From assembly GCA_003221005.1 (NCBI GenBank), contig QHTZ01000078.1, forward strand, positions 1 to 64,000: DNA of 64,000 nt. The letters are read 5' to 3'. Source of the DNA: Gemmatimonadota bacterium. Its GTDB lineage: Bacteria; Gemmatimonadota; Gemmatimonadetes; Gemmatimonadales; GWC2-71-9. A program made the translations under genes and the position numbers. Positions 9,236 through 20,754 of this stretch are shown piece after piece (the stretch's first letter is position 1; each line of letters starts with the position of its first letter). The notes under the pieces are model-generated. The model did no database searches, was not told the DNA's origin, and was given only the letters and a program-made list of their open reading frames with translations.

Positions 9236-10180
9236 TTAGTGGCCGCTCGGCGTCCGGGTGGACATCCAGATGTCGTCTCCGCCAAATCCACCGGGTCGAT
9301 TCGAAGCAAAGATCAGCGTTCGAGCGTTGCTCGAGAAACTCGGGTGACGGTCCATCGCGGTCGAATTCAGCGCCGTGAGGTTCTCGGGGGTGGACCAGGG
9401 GTCGTGCACGCTCCGACGGGTCGAGACCCAGAGGTCTTGCAGGCCCAGGCCACCGGGACGGGCCGAGAGAAACACCACCTCTCGACCGTCCGTGCGCACT
9501 GTTGCTCCTGTGCCGGGGCTGAGCTCCGGTACGAGCACCGCCGGTCCGCGAGCCTTCCCGTCCCTGGTGAGGGGCGCAACGTACATGCTAAAACCGACGC
9601 CCGTCACCGGCGCTCGACCGAAATAGAAGTTCAGCTCTCCGTCTTCGGCACTCTGGAGGTATTCCGGCCCAGCTTCGAAAATCGCCGTGTTGATGTTCGG
9701 GCCGAGATTCACCGGGGCTTCCCACGCGAAGTCATCCTTCGGGTTGGCCCGGCGCGACACATAGATGTCGTTGCTGCCCTCACCGCCGGGACGGTCGCTG
9801 TAGAAAAACAGCAGGTGGCCGTCCAGCGAGATGCTGGGCCCCTGGTCACCGCTGGCGGTGTTCACGGTCGGCCCGAGGTTCACCGGTGTCTCCCAAGGAC
9901 ATTCGACGCAGGCGCGATGCGCCACCCAGATGTCTGCGCCACCGAAACCGCCGGCGCGGTTCGACGTGAAGTAGAGGCTGAGGTCGTCAGGTGACAACGC
10001 GCAGTTGTTCTCTGTTGCGTCGGTGTTGATCGGCGCTCCCACATTCACGGGCGGAGACCACTCGGAATTGCCGAAGAAAAAAGCCGAGAGGCCCGAGGGA
10101 AGCGGATCGGGGTCGCTTCCACACGCGAGCAGCAGGGTGAGGGGGGCCAGCAAGGTCAAGAGGCGGGCTGTGGTTGTCAT
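9236..10180 (-). CDS. PD40/WD40-like beta-propeller lipoprotein (paralog 1)
   Basis: Lipobox-like LLLACGSD; repeated LYFTSNRAGGFGGADIWVA blades; CVEC motif. Confidence 0.8.
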   Translation of the reverse strand: MTTTARLLTLLAPLTLLLACGSDPDPLPSGLSAFFFGNSEWSPPVNVGAPINTDATENNCALSPDDLSLYFTSNRAGGFGGADIWVAHRACVECPWETPVNLGPTVNTASGDQGPSISLDGHLLFFYSDRPGGEGSNDIYVSRRANPKDDFAWEAPVNLGPNINTAIFEAGPEYLQSAEDGELNFYFGRAPVTGVGFSMYVAPLTRDGKARGPAVLVPELSPGTGATVRTDGREVVFLSARPGGLGLQDLWVSTRRSVHDPWSTPENLTALNSTAMDRHPSFSSNARTLIFASNRPGGFGGDDIWMSTRTPSGH

Positions 10181-11187
10181 GGGACCTCCTTACCGCTCGG
10201 TGTGCGGGTCGACATCCAGAGATCGTTCCCTCCACTCCCGCCCGGCCGGTTCGACGTGAAGATCAGCGTCCGGCCGTCCCGCGACAGACTCGCCTGCGAG
10301 TCGATGTAGCTCGTGTTGAGCGGGGCTCCGAGGTGCTCCGCTGCGGACCACGCATCGTGGATCGCTTGGCGAGTGAACCGCCAGATGTCCAGGTCGCCGA
10401 ACGTCCCAGCCCGGTTCGAGGACAGCAGCAATTCGTGCCCATCCGTGCGCACCGCCACTTTTTGGTCGGTGCTCGTCGAATTGAGCTCGGACACGGCGAC
10501 GGCGGGGCCGAGCGGCTCACCGTCGCTCGACAGGGAGACCTTGTAGATGTCTTGGTCGCCGCCGGAGGGACCCCGATTGAAGTACAACGTGGCGGTTCCT
10601 TCCCCGTCTCCTCGCACGTAAGACGCCCCCTGCTCGCTCCCAGCGGTATTCACGTCAGGGCCCAGGTTCACCGGGTCGCCCCAGAGGTCACCGTCTGCGC
10701 CGGTGCTGATCCGCTGCGACACCCAGATGTCAGAGCCTCCCTGGCCACCCGATCGGCCGCTGTAGAAGAACAGCAGCCGCCCGTCGTCCGAGAGAGTCGG
10801 CGCTCCCTCGTTCGTGGAGGTGTTGATGGCGGTCCCGAGGTTCACCGGCGTTTCCCAGGCGCACTGCAAGCACGTGCGGTGGGACACCCAGATGTCGTTT
10901 CCGCCCATTCCGCCCGGTCGATTCGAGCCGAAGTAGAGCGCGTGCTGGTCGGGGGAAAGCCCGGCGTTCATGTCGGCAGCGCTCGAGTTGACCACCGGGC
11001 CGAGGTTGACGGGCACGGACCACTCGGAATTGTCGAAGCGGTCGGCCAGGATCGACCCGAGCCGAGCCCCCGGCGCGACGGTCGTGTCGTTACAAGCGAG
11101 CGCGGCGAGGGCCGCGGAGAGCGAGAGCAACGAGTTCCTCACCATGAAGCACCTCCCTGGAGGCAGAATGCGGAGTGCAGTGGTCAT
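10177..11187 (-). CDS. PD40/WD40-like beta-propeller lipoprotein (paralog 2)
   Basis: LYFGSNRPGGMGGNDIWVS blades; CLQC motif; alternative internal ATG at about 11145 preceded by GGGAGG. Confidence 0.8.
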   Translation of the reverse strand: MTTALRILPPGRCFMVRNSLLSLSAALAALACNDTTVAPGARLGSILADRFDNSEWSVPVNLGPVVNSSAADMNAGLSPDQHALYFGSNRPGGMGGNDIWVSHRTCLQCAWETPVNLGTAINTSTNEGAPTLSDDGRLLFFYSGRSGGQGGSDIWVSQRISTGADGDLWGDPVNLGPDVNTAGSEQGASYVRGDGEGTATLYFNRGPSGGDQDIYKVSLSSDGEPLGPAVAVSELNSTSTDQKVAVRTDGHELLLSSNRAGTFGDLDIWRFTRQAIHDAWSAAEHLGAPLNTSYIDSQASLSRDGRTLIFTSNRPGGSGGNDLWMSTRTPSGKEVP

Positions 11188-12146
11188 GGAACCTGCTTAC
11201 CGCTCGGTGTGCGGGTCGACATGTAGATGTCCGTGCCACCAAAACCGCCGGACCGACTCGACGCGAACAGCAGCGTCCGGCCGTCGCTCGACAGACCGGG
11301 TTGCTGGTCAGCCGCCGCCGAGTTCAGCGGCCCCAGATTCACGGGCGTGGACCAGGGATCGTGGAGGCTGCGACGGGTGGACGTCCAGAGGTCGTTCCCG
11401 CCCAGTCCACCGGGGCGGGTCGAGAAGAAAAAGATCTCCCGGCCATCGGTGCGCAGCGTCGAGCCCTGGTCGGTGGCAGTTGGGTGGCTCAGTTCGGTGA
11501 CCAGTGTCGCGGGGCCACGAGTCTCACCGTCCCGGGTCAGCGGTGCATAGTAGATGTCCGCGGTCCCGCCCGGTGGTGCTCTGTTGAAGTAGAGGTTACC
11601 CGCCCCATCCTCCGCGTTCTGCAAGTACTCCGCCCCAGCCTCGGACCCGGCCGTGTTCACGTCGGCGCCCAGCCCCACCGGGGGTTCCCAGCCGAAGTCG
11701 TCATTCGGGTTGGCTCGGTGAGATATGTAAAGGTCGCTCAGTCCCTGCCCGCCGGGCCGCGTGCTCGTGAAGAAAAGCATGTGTTCGTCGATCGAGAGGC
11801 CGGGTCCGGTCTCGCTGGCTGTCGTATTGACCACTGGTCCGAGGTTCTCGGGCGGCTCCCATGGGCAGTCGGAGCAGGCGCGCCGCGCCACCCAAAGATC
11901 GAACGAGCCCGATCCACCCGCCCGGTCCGAGCCGAAGTAGAGAGTGCGTCCGTCCTTCGAGAGTGTCGGACCCTGCTCGTTGGCGGCAGTATTGATCGTC
12001 GCTCCGAGGTTCCCCGGCGCGGACCACTCGGAGTTGGCGAAGGATTGGGCTTGGATGCGGTACGTGGGCCCTTGGGACTCCGTGACGCAGCCGAGCAGCA
12101 AGGCGAGCGGGGTGAGCGAAGCGAGTATGCGGGGCGCGATTGTCAT
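11184..12146 (-). CDS. PD40/WD40-like beta-propeller lipoprotein (paralog 3)
   Basis: LYFGSDRAGGSGSFDLWVA blades; CSDC motif; lipobox-like LLLGCVTE. Confidence 0.8.
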   Translation of the reverse strand: MTIAPRILASLTPLALLLGCVTESQGPTYRIQAQSFANSEWSAPGNLGATINTAANEQGPTLSKDGRTLYFGSDRAGGSGSFDLWVARRACSDCPWEPPENLGPVVNTTASETGPGLSIDEHMLFFTSTRPGGQGLSDLYISHRANPNDDFGWEPPVGLGADVNTAGSEAGAEYLQNAEDGAGNLYFNRAPPGGTADIYYAPLTRDGETRGPATLVTELSHPTATDQGSTLRTDGREIFFFSTRPGGLGGNDLWTSTRRSLHDPWSTPVNLGPLNSAAADQQPGLSSDGRTLLFASSRSGGFGGTDIYMSTRTPSGKQVP

Positions 12147-12323
12147 TGAACCTCCTAGGGATTGCGCTCCCGTCGGTGGCGGAGGCGGTCTCGGTGTCGG
12201 AGGGGCGTCCTGGGGGCGTCGGTTCGACAGCAGGGGCCGTAAAGACCATCGGCGGAGCAGGGAACTCCCGCCACCGTAGCGGGTCCGAAGCTACACCCAG
12301 CCGCTGGTGCCGCAAGTTGCCGC

Positions 12324-12464
12324 TTAACAGCAGCGCGCGACCTGGCCCTTTCGTTCGAAGCAGTCGGCTAGGTATTCGCGCTCGCTCAGCGGAGGACGCC
12401 CCGCCCGCCGACAGTGCTCGACGTAAGCCGCGTAATCGGGCGCGCCGATGATGCGCCGCAGCAC
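12324..12464 (-). CDS. YbdD/YjiX family (DUF466-type) short protein
   Basis: VLRRIIGAPDYAAYVEHCRRAGRPPLSEREYLADCFERKGQVARCC, adjacent to CstA; start uncertain (tracked ORF runs to 12557 through a heptamer repeat). Confidence 0.75.
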   Translation of the reverse strand: MLRRIIGAPDYAAYVEHCRRAGRPPLSEREYLADCFERKGQVARCC

Positions 12465-12494
12465 GCGCGTGACGCGGGTGGGGAGGGGCTGGGC

Positions 12495-12522
12495 CCCTTC
12501 CCCCTTCCCTCTTCCCCCTTCC
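12495..12522. repeat. Four-heptamer module between cstA and ybdD-like gene
   Basis: CCCTTCC-CCCTTCC-CTCTTCC-CCCTTCC; partial inverse GGGGAGGGGC at 12480-12489. Confidence 0.85.
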
Positions 12523-12525
12523 CGT

Positions 12526-14560
<2,035 letters not shown>

Positions 14561-14562
<2 letters not shown>

Positions 14563-15433
14563 GCGGGCTAAGTTACGGTGCGCCTTGCCGCTGTTCAAAT
14601 TCGAACATAGGTTCGAACTCCTTGAACCCGATTTCTTGGACGTTGGCTGCGCGCGCGACCACGCCGGGGGGGAGACGGTTCAGGGCCGCGTCGCGATCGT
14701 CACCGGCGGCGCGACTGGCCTGGGGCGCGCCACCGGCCTCGAGTTCGCCCGGCAAGGCGTCGCGATCGCCTTCAACTACGTCGAGCTCCCCGAGCGCGAC
14801 GTCGGCGCGCAGGCGTTGCTCACCGAAACGGCCATCCGCGCGCAGGGCGTCCCCGTCTACTGCGCCCGCTGTGACGTCCGCAACCACGACGAAGTCGAGC
14901 GCTTCGTCACCGAGACCCGCGAGCGACTCGGCGGCGTGCACTACCTGGTGAACAACGCTGGGGTGACGCACGATGGCGCCCTGTGGCGGCTGTCGGCGGA
15001 CGCCTGGCAGGAGGTGCTCGACACTAATGTGACGGGCGCGTTCAACTGCATTCAGGTGGTGTCCCGCCACATGCGCGCTCAGCGTTATGGCAAAGTCGTG
15101 AACGTGGCGAGTCATCAAGCCTTCCGGCCCGGTTTCGGGATCTCGAACTACGCGACCAGCAAGGCGGCGCTGATCGGTCTCACCAAGGCCGCCGCCGTCG
15201 ACCTGGGCTCCTCCAACGTCAACGTCAATGCGGTCGCACCGGGGTTCGTGAAGACCGAGCTGCTCGCGAAGCTGCCGCGCGAGGTATTGGAGCGCGCCGA
15301 GCACGAATCGGTGCTGGGACGCGTCGCCGAGCCCGAGGACATCGCGCGCGTCATCGTGTTCCTGTGCAGTGACGCGGCGCGGCACATCACGGGGCAAGTG
15401 ATCGTGGTGGACGGCGGGCTGACGCTCGCTTGA
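14561..15433 (+). CDS. SDR-family 3-oxoacyl-[ACP] reductase-like protein
   Basis: VQGRVAIVTGGATGLGRA, NNAGVTHDGALWRLS, YATSKAALIGLTKAAA; true start probably downstream of tracked start. Confidence 0.85.
14593..14627. promoter_or_regulatory. Nested inverted repeat in divergent cstA/SDR region
   Basis: GTTCAA-A-TTCGAAC-ATAG-GTTCGAA-CTCC-TTGAAC. Confidence 0.45.
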
Positions 15434-15464
15434 AAAATGTCGCCCCGGGCGCGATCTTGGCACG

Positions 15465-16157
15465 GTGACTAATCCGTTGAAATTCAAATACTTAAAGGGT
15501 GGCGCGTGGGCGGTGGGGGCGTGGGTTGCGCTGGGGTGCGGCCACAAGCCGGCCGATTCCGCCGCGCCGCAACCCACGGCGCCGCTGCCCACGGCAGCGC
15601 TCGCAGGCCAGCGGGTGATCCTGCTTCCGTTCACGCTCGTGGTGGCGGAGGATTCGCTCCGCTGGGAAGCGGCGCTCGCCGATCGGCGCGCCACGCTGGC
15701 GCGCGCGGACAGCATCCTGGGCGCGTTGCTCGGCGCGCGCGCGCCCGAGATCAGCTGGGTGCCGCCCGATGAGTTGCGCCGTGCCGCACGCCGCGCGCCC
15801 GGGATCGCCAGCGACCCGGACCAGCTGGCCACCGCAATCCTCCGTGCCAAGAACTTGAAGGTCGTGCCCGATCCGCTACGAACCCAGCTGCGCACCATCG
15901 CCGCCCTCGCGGGCGGCGACGCCGGACGCTACGCGCTCGTCCCCGCGGCTCTGATCTACCGGCGTCCGAGCGGGGGAGCGGACGGGCGAACGGCCCGCCC
16001 CATCCCTCCCGGAGTCGGCATCGCCGAGCTGGCCATCGTGCTGGCGGACGTGCGGCTGGGGCGTATCGGGTGGCGCACCGTGGCGACCGGCGCCGGGGGC
16101 GATCCCTGGAGCGCGCTCACGCGCGCCGTGAAGGCTCTGACCCCAGGGCTGCCGTGA
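15465..16157 (+). CDS. Hypothetical lipoprotein
   Basis: GTG start; N-terminal hydrophobic segment with VALGCGHKPADS lipobox-like motif. Confidence 0.55.
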   Translation: MTNPLKFKYLKGGAWAVGAWVALGCGHKPADSAAPQPTAPLPTAALAGQRVILLPFTLVVAEDSLRWEAALADRRATLARADSILGALLGARAPEISWVPPDELRRAARRAPGIASDPDQLATAILRAKNLKVVPDPLRTQLRTIAALAGGDAGRYALVPAALIYRRPSGGADGRTARPIPPGVGIAELAIVLADVRLGRIGWRTVATGAGGDPWSALTRAVKALTPGLP

Positions 16158-16465
16158 CGACCATGGGCGCGCCCTTCGCCACGAGCCACTCCTGCGCGCG
16201 CTGCGGCGCGCAGACGGCGGGGATCGCGGTCGGTGGGCTGTGTCCCAACTGTACTCGTAGCGTGGAGTTGCGCGCATCCCGGCTGGGACGGTGGGTGGCA
16301 CTCGGCAGCACGGCGCTCCTGGCGGCGTATCTCAGTTTCGCGCTGCGCGCGGTCGTGCCCGCGTGGCGGGGAACGGGCCGCGCCATCGCGGCCGCGGCGG
16401 TCGTTGCGTGGTGCCTGCTGACGTACCGCATCGTGAAGCGGATCGGAATCGAATGGCTGAAATGA
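16154..16465 (+). CDS. Small zinc-ribbon membrane protein
   Basis: CARCGAQTAG...CPNC plus two hydrophobic helices; GTG overlaps upstream TGA. Confidence 0.5.
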   Translation: MTTMGAPFATSHSCARCGAQTAGIAVGGLCPNCTRSVELRASRLGRWVALGSTALLAAYLSFALRAVVPAWRGTGRAIAAAAVVAWCLLTYRIVKRIGIEWLK

Positions 16466-17841
16466 CGCGGTCCGCTTTCAGCCCAGCGCTCCTCCTCCTA
16501 CTCGCGGGGCCGCTCGCCGGTCAGACCTCTCTATCCATCTATTCGGACGGGCGTGCGGTCGTGCGCCGGACGCTCCCGCAAGCGCTGGCGAAGGGGCGGA
16601 ACGCCCTCACCCTCGAGCTCGACGGAGTCGATCCCGCGACGGTGTTTTCCCCCGACACGGCGGTGACAGTGGCCGCGGCGGTGCTGCGGCCCGCGACGGG
16701 ACGCGGCGCGGCGCTCGAGAGCGCGGCCGGGCAGACGCTCTCGTTCGTGCGCGCCAAGGGCGACACCGTGCGGGCCACCGTCGTGCGAGCGAGCCCGCCG
16801 CAGTACCGTCTCCCGGATGGACGCTTCCTGCTCGTGGAGCCCGGGGAGCCGCTCTTCCCCGCGGAGCTGGTGCGGACCACGTCGCAGTTGAGCCTGGTCC
16901 TCGACGCCGGGCGCGCGCGCCCGGCCACGGAGCTGGCGTACGTCACAGAAGGGGTCAGCTGGCACGCGGTCTATCAGGTGGTGCTGACGGGCGCAGGCGG
17001 TGCGGCGGTATCGGGGACGGCCACGGTCACCTCGCAGCGGGTCCGAGCGGACAGCTCCGCGGTGCAGCTCGTGGCGGGCACGATCTTCCGGGCGCGGCCC
17101 GGCAGTCCGCTGCCGATGGCGGGCTTCGTGCGCGCCGACATGGCGATGGCGGCGCCGGAGCCCGCGATGAGCGAGGAGGCGGTGGGCGAAGCGCATGTGT
17201 ACACGCTCCCCACGCGAATCACGCTCGAGCCCGGCGTGCCGGTGACGGCCGCGCTGTTTCCGCGGGTGGTGGTGTCGGCCGTCCAGGAGCTGATCGCGCC
17301 AGGTGTGGTGCCGTGGCGCGGCTACCTGGCAAACTCGCCCGGCCCCGCCGAGGCGAACCGAGTACCGGTGCAGGTGTGGTACACGCTCAAGCGGCCGCGC
17401 GGCACGCCGTTCGGCGACCGGCCCGTGCCGGGCGGCACCGTGCAGGTGTACCAGGCCGACTCCCTGGGGCGGGTACAGCTCGTCGGGGAGGCGAGGAGCA
17501 GCCACACCGCGCCTGGACGCGACCTGCGGGTGCAGGCGGGGGAGGCCTTCGACGTCACCGCCGAGCGCGTACAGACCGACTACAGCCAGGAACAGCTGCC
17601 GCCGCCGCGTCGCGGGTTGCCTGCGCGGCAGCGCGTCACGGCATCGTACCGCGTGATGATCGCGAACGCGAAGCCGCTGCCCGTGACGGTCGACGTGCGG
17701 GAAGCGCGCGCCGGTGTCTGGACGGTGACGACGAGCAGCCTGCCGCTGGAGAAGCTGTCCGCGACCGAGGTCCGCTTCCGCGTGTCCGTGCCGGCGGGCG
17801 GCGAAGCGACGCTCACGTACACGGTCCAGGTGGAATCGTGA
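16453..17841 (+). CDS. DUF4139-like secreted protein
   Basis: Signal peptide then SLSIYSDGRAVVRRTLPQALAKGRNALTLELDGVD; C-terminal DUF4139-like strands. Confidence 0.65.
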   Translation: MAEMTRSAFSPALLLLLAGPLAGQTSLSIYSDGRAVVRRTLPQALAKGRNALTLELDGVDPATVFSPDTAVTVAAAVLRPATGRGAALESAAGQTLSFVRAKGDTVRATVVRASPPQYRLPDGRFLLVEPGEPLFPAELVRTTSQLSLVLDAGRARPATELAYVTEGVSWHAVYQVVLTGAGGAAVSGTATVTSQRVRADSSAVQLVAGTIFRARPGSPLPMAGFVRADMAMAAPEPAMSEEAVGEAHVYTLPTRITLEPGVPVTAALFPRVVVSAVQELIAPGVVPWRGYLANSPGPAEANRVPVQVWYTLKRPRGTPFGDRPVPGGTVQVYQADSLGRVQLVGEARSSHTAPGRDLRVQAGEAFDVTAERVQTDYSQEQLPPPRRGLPARQRVTASYRVMIANAKPLPVTVDVREARAGVWTVTTSSLPLEKLSATEVRFRVSVPAGGEATLTYTVQVES

Positions 17842-18686
17842 CGGTCCAGCTGCTTCACGTCTCCGACCCGCATTTCGGCGGCCTCGCCGACGTGGGACAG
17901 GTCGAGGCGCTCGAGGCAATGATCCCGGACCTGCGTCCCGACGCCGTCGTCCTGTCGGGCGATCTCACCCAGCGTGCCCGGCACGGAGAGTTCCAGCGGG
18001 CGCGGGCGTTCGTGAACGTTGCGTCGAAGAGCGCGCCGGTCTACGTCCTCCCCGGCAACCACGACGTAGCCTGGTGGTGGCGCCCGTTTTTCCCATTCGG
18101 GCGCGGAGCGCTGTACCGCAAGTATCGCCGCTATTTCGGTGAGGAGCTCACGCCGACGCTCACCATCCCCGGTGCCGTGATCGCCGGGGCGCTCACGGCG
18201 AACGGAGTCGGCTGGCTTTCCCTGACGTGGCGTCCGCGAGACCTCGCGGTGATGGGCCACCTCCCCAAGCGCGAATTCCTGCGGGTCCAGAAGGTGTTCG
18301 CCGAGGCGCCGCTCGGGTTGGCGCGAGTGCTCGTGGTGCACCACAACGTGCTGCGGGGCGAGATCTCGCGGCGCATGGGCCTCGCGCGCTGGCGCCAGGC
18401 CCAGCGGCGCATCCTGGCCTCGGGAGCCGAGGTGGTGCTGTGTGCGCACGATCACCAAGAGGGTGCGGAGATGTTGGGCGACCGGGTGGTGATCTCGACG
18501 GCCAGCACGGTGTCCACGCGCGCGCGTGGGGGACTGCCCGCGAGCTTCAATTTCGTCACGATTGAGCCGACGGCCGTGCAGATCACGTTCTTTCGCTGGG
18601 ACCGGGAGCGGGGGCGGTTCCAGCCGTCGGACACGTTCGCGTTCGCCCGGGCTACGGGCCGCGCCGCGCCGGCGGCGGTCGGCTGA
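17838..18686 (+). CDS. Metallophosphoesterase (Icc/CpdA-like)
   Basis: HVSDPHFG, LSGDLTQRA, LPGNHDVA, VHHN, CAHDH. Confidence 0.9.
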   Translation: MTVQLLHVSDPHFGGLADVGQVEALEAMIPDLRPDAVVLSGDLTQRARHGEFQRARAFVNVASKSAPVYVLPGNHDVAWWWRPFFPFGRGALYRKYRRYFGEELTPTLTIPGAVIAGALTANGVGWLSLTWRPRDLAVMGHLPKREFLRVQKVFAEAPLGLARVLVVHHNVLRGEISRRMGLARWRQAQRRILASGAEVVLCAHDHQEGAEMLGDRVVISTASTVSTRARGGLPASFNFVTIEPTAVQITFFRWDRERGRFQPSDTFAFARATGRAAPAAVG

Positions 18687-18704
18687 GGGGAAGGGAAGAC
18701 TGAC

Positions 18705-19892
18705 ATGGCACTGAGATTCCAGGGCGTCGACTTCTACGACGCCGATGGCCTGCTAACCGAAGAGGAGCGCGCCGTCCGCGACACGGTGCGCGCCTGGGTG
18801 GACGACAACGTCATCCCGGTGATCGGCGAGCACTACGTCGCGGGCAAGTTCCCCACCCACCTCGTTCCCCAAATGGCCGAGCTGGGGCTGTTCGGGGCGA
18901 ACCTCCCCGAGGAGTTCGGCTGCGCGGGCCTCAATAACGTCGCCTACGGGCTGATCATGCAGGAGCTGGAGCGCGGCGATTCCGGGGTGCGCTCGTTCGC
19001 ATCGGTGCAGGGAGCGCTCGTGATGTATCCCATCTACGAATTCGGCAGCGACGAGCAGAAGCGGCGCTGGCTGCCCGAGCTGGCGAGCGGGCGGCGCATC
19101 GGCTGCTTCGGGCTGACCGAGCCCGACTACGGCTCGAACCCCGGTGGGATGATCACGGTCGCGAAGGAGACGAAGGAGGGGTGGGTACTGAACGGGGCCA
19201 AGATGTGGATCACGAACGGCTCGACCGCGGACGTCGCGATCGTGTGGGCCAAGACGGCACGGTTGGACGATCCGGGCTCGATCCGCGGGTTCATCGTCCC
19301 CACCGACGCCAAGGGCTTCGCGGCGAAGGACCAGCAGGGGAAGCTCTCCTTGCGCGCGAGCGACACGAGCGAGCTCGTGCTTCAGGACGTGTGCGTCCCC
19401 AAGGAGGCGCTGCTGCCGAAGTCGGCCGGGCTCAAGTCGCCCCTCATGTGTCTCACGGCCGCGCGCTACGGCATCGCCTGGGGGGCGGTCGGATCCGCGA
19501 TGGCATGCTACGACGAAGCGGTGCGTTACGCCAAGGCGCGGGTCGTGTTCGACCGGCCCATCGGTGGCTTCCAGTTGCAGCAGGCCCGGCTCGTGGAGAT
19601 GCTGACGGAGATCACCAAGGCGCAGCTGCTGTGCCTCCAGCTGGGCCGGCTCAAGGACCAGGGGAAGATGTCGCCGCAGCAGGTCTCGCTCGCCAAGCGC
19701 AACAACGTGAGCATGGCGACCGATGTCGCCCGCGAGAGCCGGCGCCTGCTCGGGGCCAGCGGCATCCTCGCCGAGTATCAGGCGATGCGACATCTCGCGA
19801 ACCTCGAGTCCGTGTACACCTACGAAGGGACACACGACATCCACACGCTCATCCTCGGGCAGGAGATCACGGGGCTGAGCGCATTCAACTGA
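18705..19892 (+). CDS. Acyl-CoA dehydrogenase, glutaryl-CoA dehydrogenase-like
   Basis: FGLTEPDYGSNPGGM, VYTYEGTHDIHTLILGQEITGLSAF C-terminus. Confidence 0.88.
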   Translation: MALRFQGVDFYDADGLLTEEERAVRDTVRAWVDDNVIPVIGEHYVAGKFPTHLVPQMAELGLFGANLPEEFGCAGLNNVAYGLIMQELERGDSGVRSFASVQGALVMYPIYEFGSDEQKRRWLPELASGRRIGCFGLTEPDYGSNPGGMITVAKETKEGWVLNGAKMWITNGSTADVAIVWAKTARLDDPGSIRGFIVPTDAKGFAAKDQQGKLSLRASDTSELVLQDVCVPKEALLPKSAGLKSPLMCLTAARYGIAWGAVGSAMACYDEAVRYAKARVVFDRPIGGFQLQQARLVEMLTEITKAQLLCLQLGRLKDQGKMSPQQVSLAKRNNVSMATDVARESRRLLGASGILAEYQAMRHLANLESVYTYEGTHDIHTLILGQEITGLSAFN

Positions 19893-19894
19893 AT

Positions 19895-19990
19895 GCGGAG
19901 TGCGGAGTGCGGAATGCGGAATGTAAGTGTAAGCTTCTTGAGGCGAACGACTCTTCACTGAAATTCCGCGTTCCGCATTCCGCGTTCCGC
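19895..19990. repeat. Inverted pair of four-heptamer arrays
   Basis: 19895-19922 GCGGAGT,GCGGAGT,GCGGAAT,GCGGAAT; 19963-19990 ATTCCGC,GTTCCGC,ATTCCGC,GTTCCGC. Confidence 0.95.
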
Positions 19991-20001
19991 GTTTGCTCGC
20001 G

Positions 20002-20754
20002 ATGAAGATCGCCGTCTGCATCAAGCGCGTCGCCGACAGTGAGACCCGCGTGAAGATCGCCGCGGACGGGAAGGCGCTCGACGAGGCCGGCGTGAAGTTC
20101 GTCCTCAACCCCTACGACGAGTTCGCGGTCGAAGAAGCCCTGCGGCGCAAGGAGCAGGCCGGTAGCGGCGAGGTCGTCGTCGTGGCGCTCGGGCCGGCGG
20201 CGGCCCAGGAGACGATCCGCGCCGCGCTCGCGATGGGAGTGGACCGTGGCGTCCTGCTCCAGGTGGATCGCATCCCCGCCGACGGCCTGGTCGTCGCGCA
20301 GGCGCTGGCGGCGGAGCTCAAGGATGGCGGCTACGACCTCATCCTCTGCGGCAAGATGGCGATCGACGACTACAACCATCAGGTGGGCCCGATGGTGGCC
20401 GAGCTGCTCGGCCTGCCGTGCGTCACGTCCATCGCGCACCTCGAGCTCCAGGGGAACACGGGGGTCGCCGAGCGCGAGGTTGAGGGTGGGATCGAGGTGT
20501 GCGAGTTCCCCCTGCCGGCGGTCCTGACGACAGACAAGGGGCTCAACGAGCCACGCTACCCGGCGCTCAAGGGCATCATGGCCGCCAAGAAGAAGCCGTT
20601 GGACATCAAGCCCACGGCGTTGGCCGTGGGCGGGCTCGAGGTGCTCGCGATGACGCCACCACCCGATCGCAAAGATGGACGCATCGTCGGTGAAGGTGTG
20701 GCGGCGATCCCCGAGCTGCTGCGCCTGCTGCGCGAGGAAGCAAAGGTCCTGTGA
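20002..20754 (+). CDS. etfB: Electron transfer flavoprotein beta subunit
   Basis: MKIAVCIKRVADSETRVKI, FVLNPYDEFAVEEALR. Confidence 0.93.
   Translation: MKIAVCIKRVADSETRVKIAADGKALDEAGVKFVLNPYDEFAVEEALRRKEQAGSGEVVVVALGPAAAQETIRAALAMGVDRGVLLQVDRIPADGLVVAQALAAELKDGGYDLILCGKMAIDDYNHQVGPMVAELLGLPCVTSIAHLELQGNTGVAEREVEGGIEVCEFPLPAVLTTDKGLNEPRYPALKGIMAAKKKPLDIKPTALAVGGLEVLAMTPPPDRKDGRIVGEGVAAIPELLRLLREEAKVL

Noticed and set aside
14609-14624. tRNA T-arm-like GGTTCGAACTCC
   Set aside because: No acceptor or anticodon stems around it; better explained by the nested inverted repeat.
18687-18704. Purine-rich GGGGAAGGGAAG before the acyl-CoA dehydrogenase
   Set aside because: Too short to be a module; probably just a Shine-Dalgarno-rich leader.
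19895-19990. CRISPR-like array
   Set aside because: Units are 7 bp, contiguous and inverted; no 20-40 bp repeats, spacers or cas genes.
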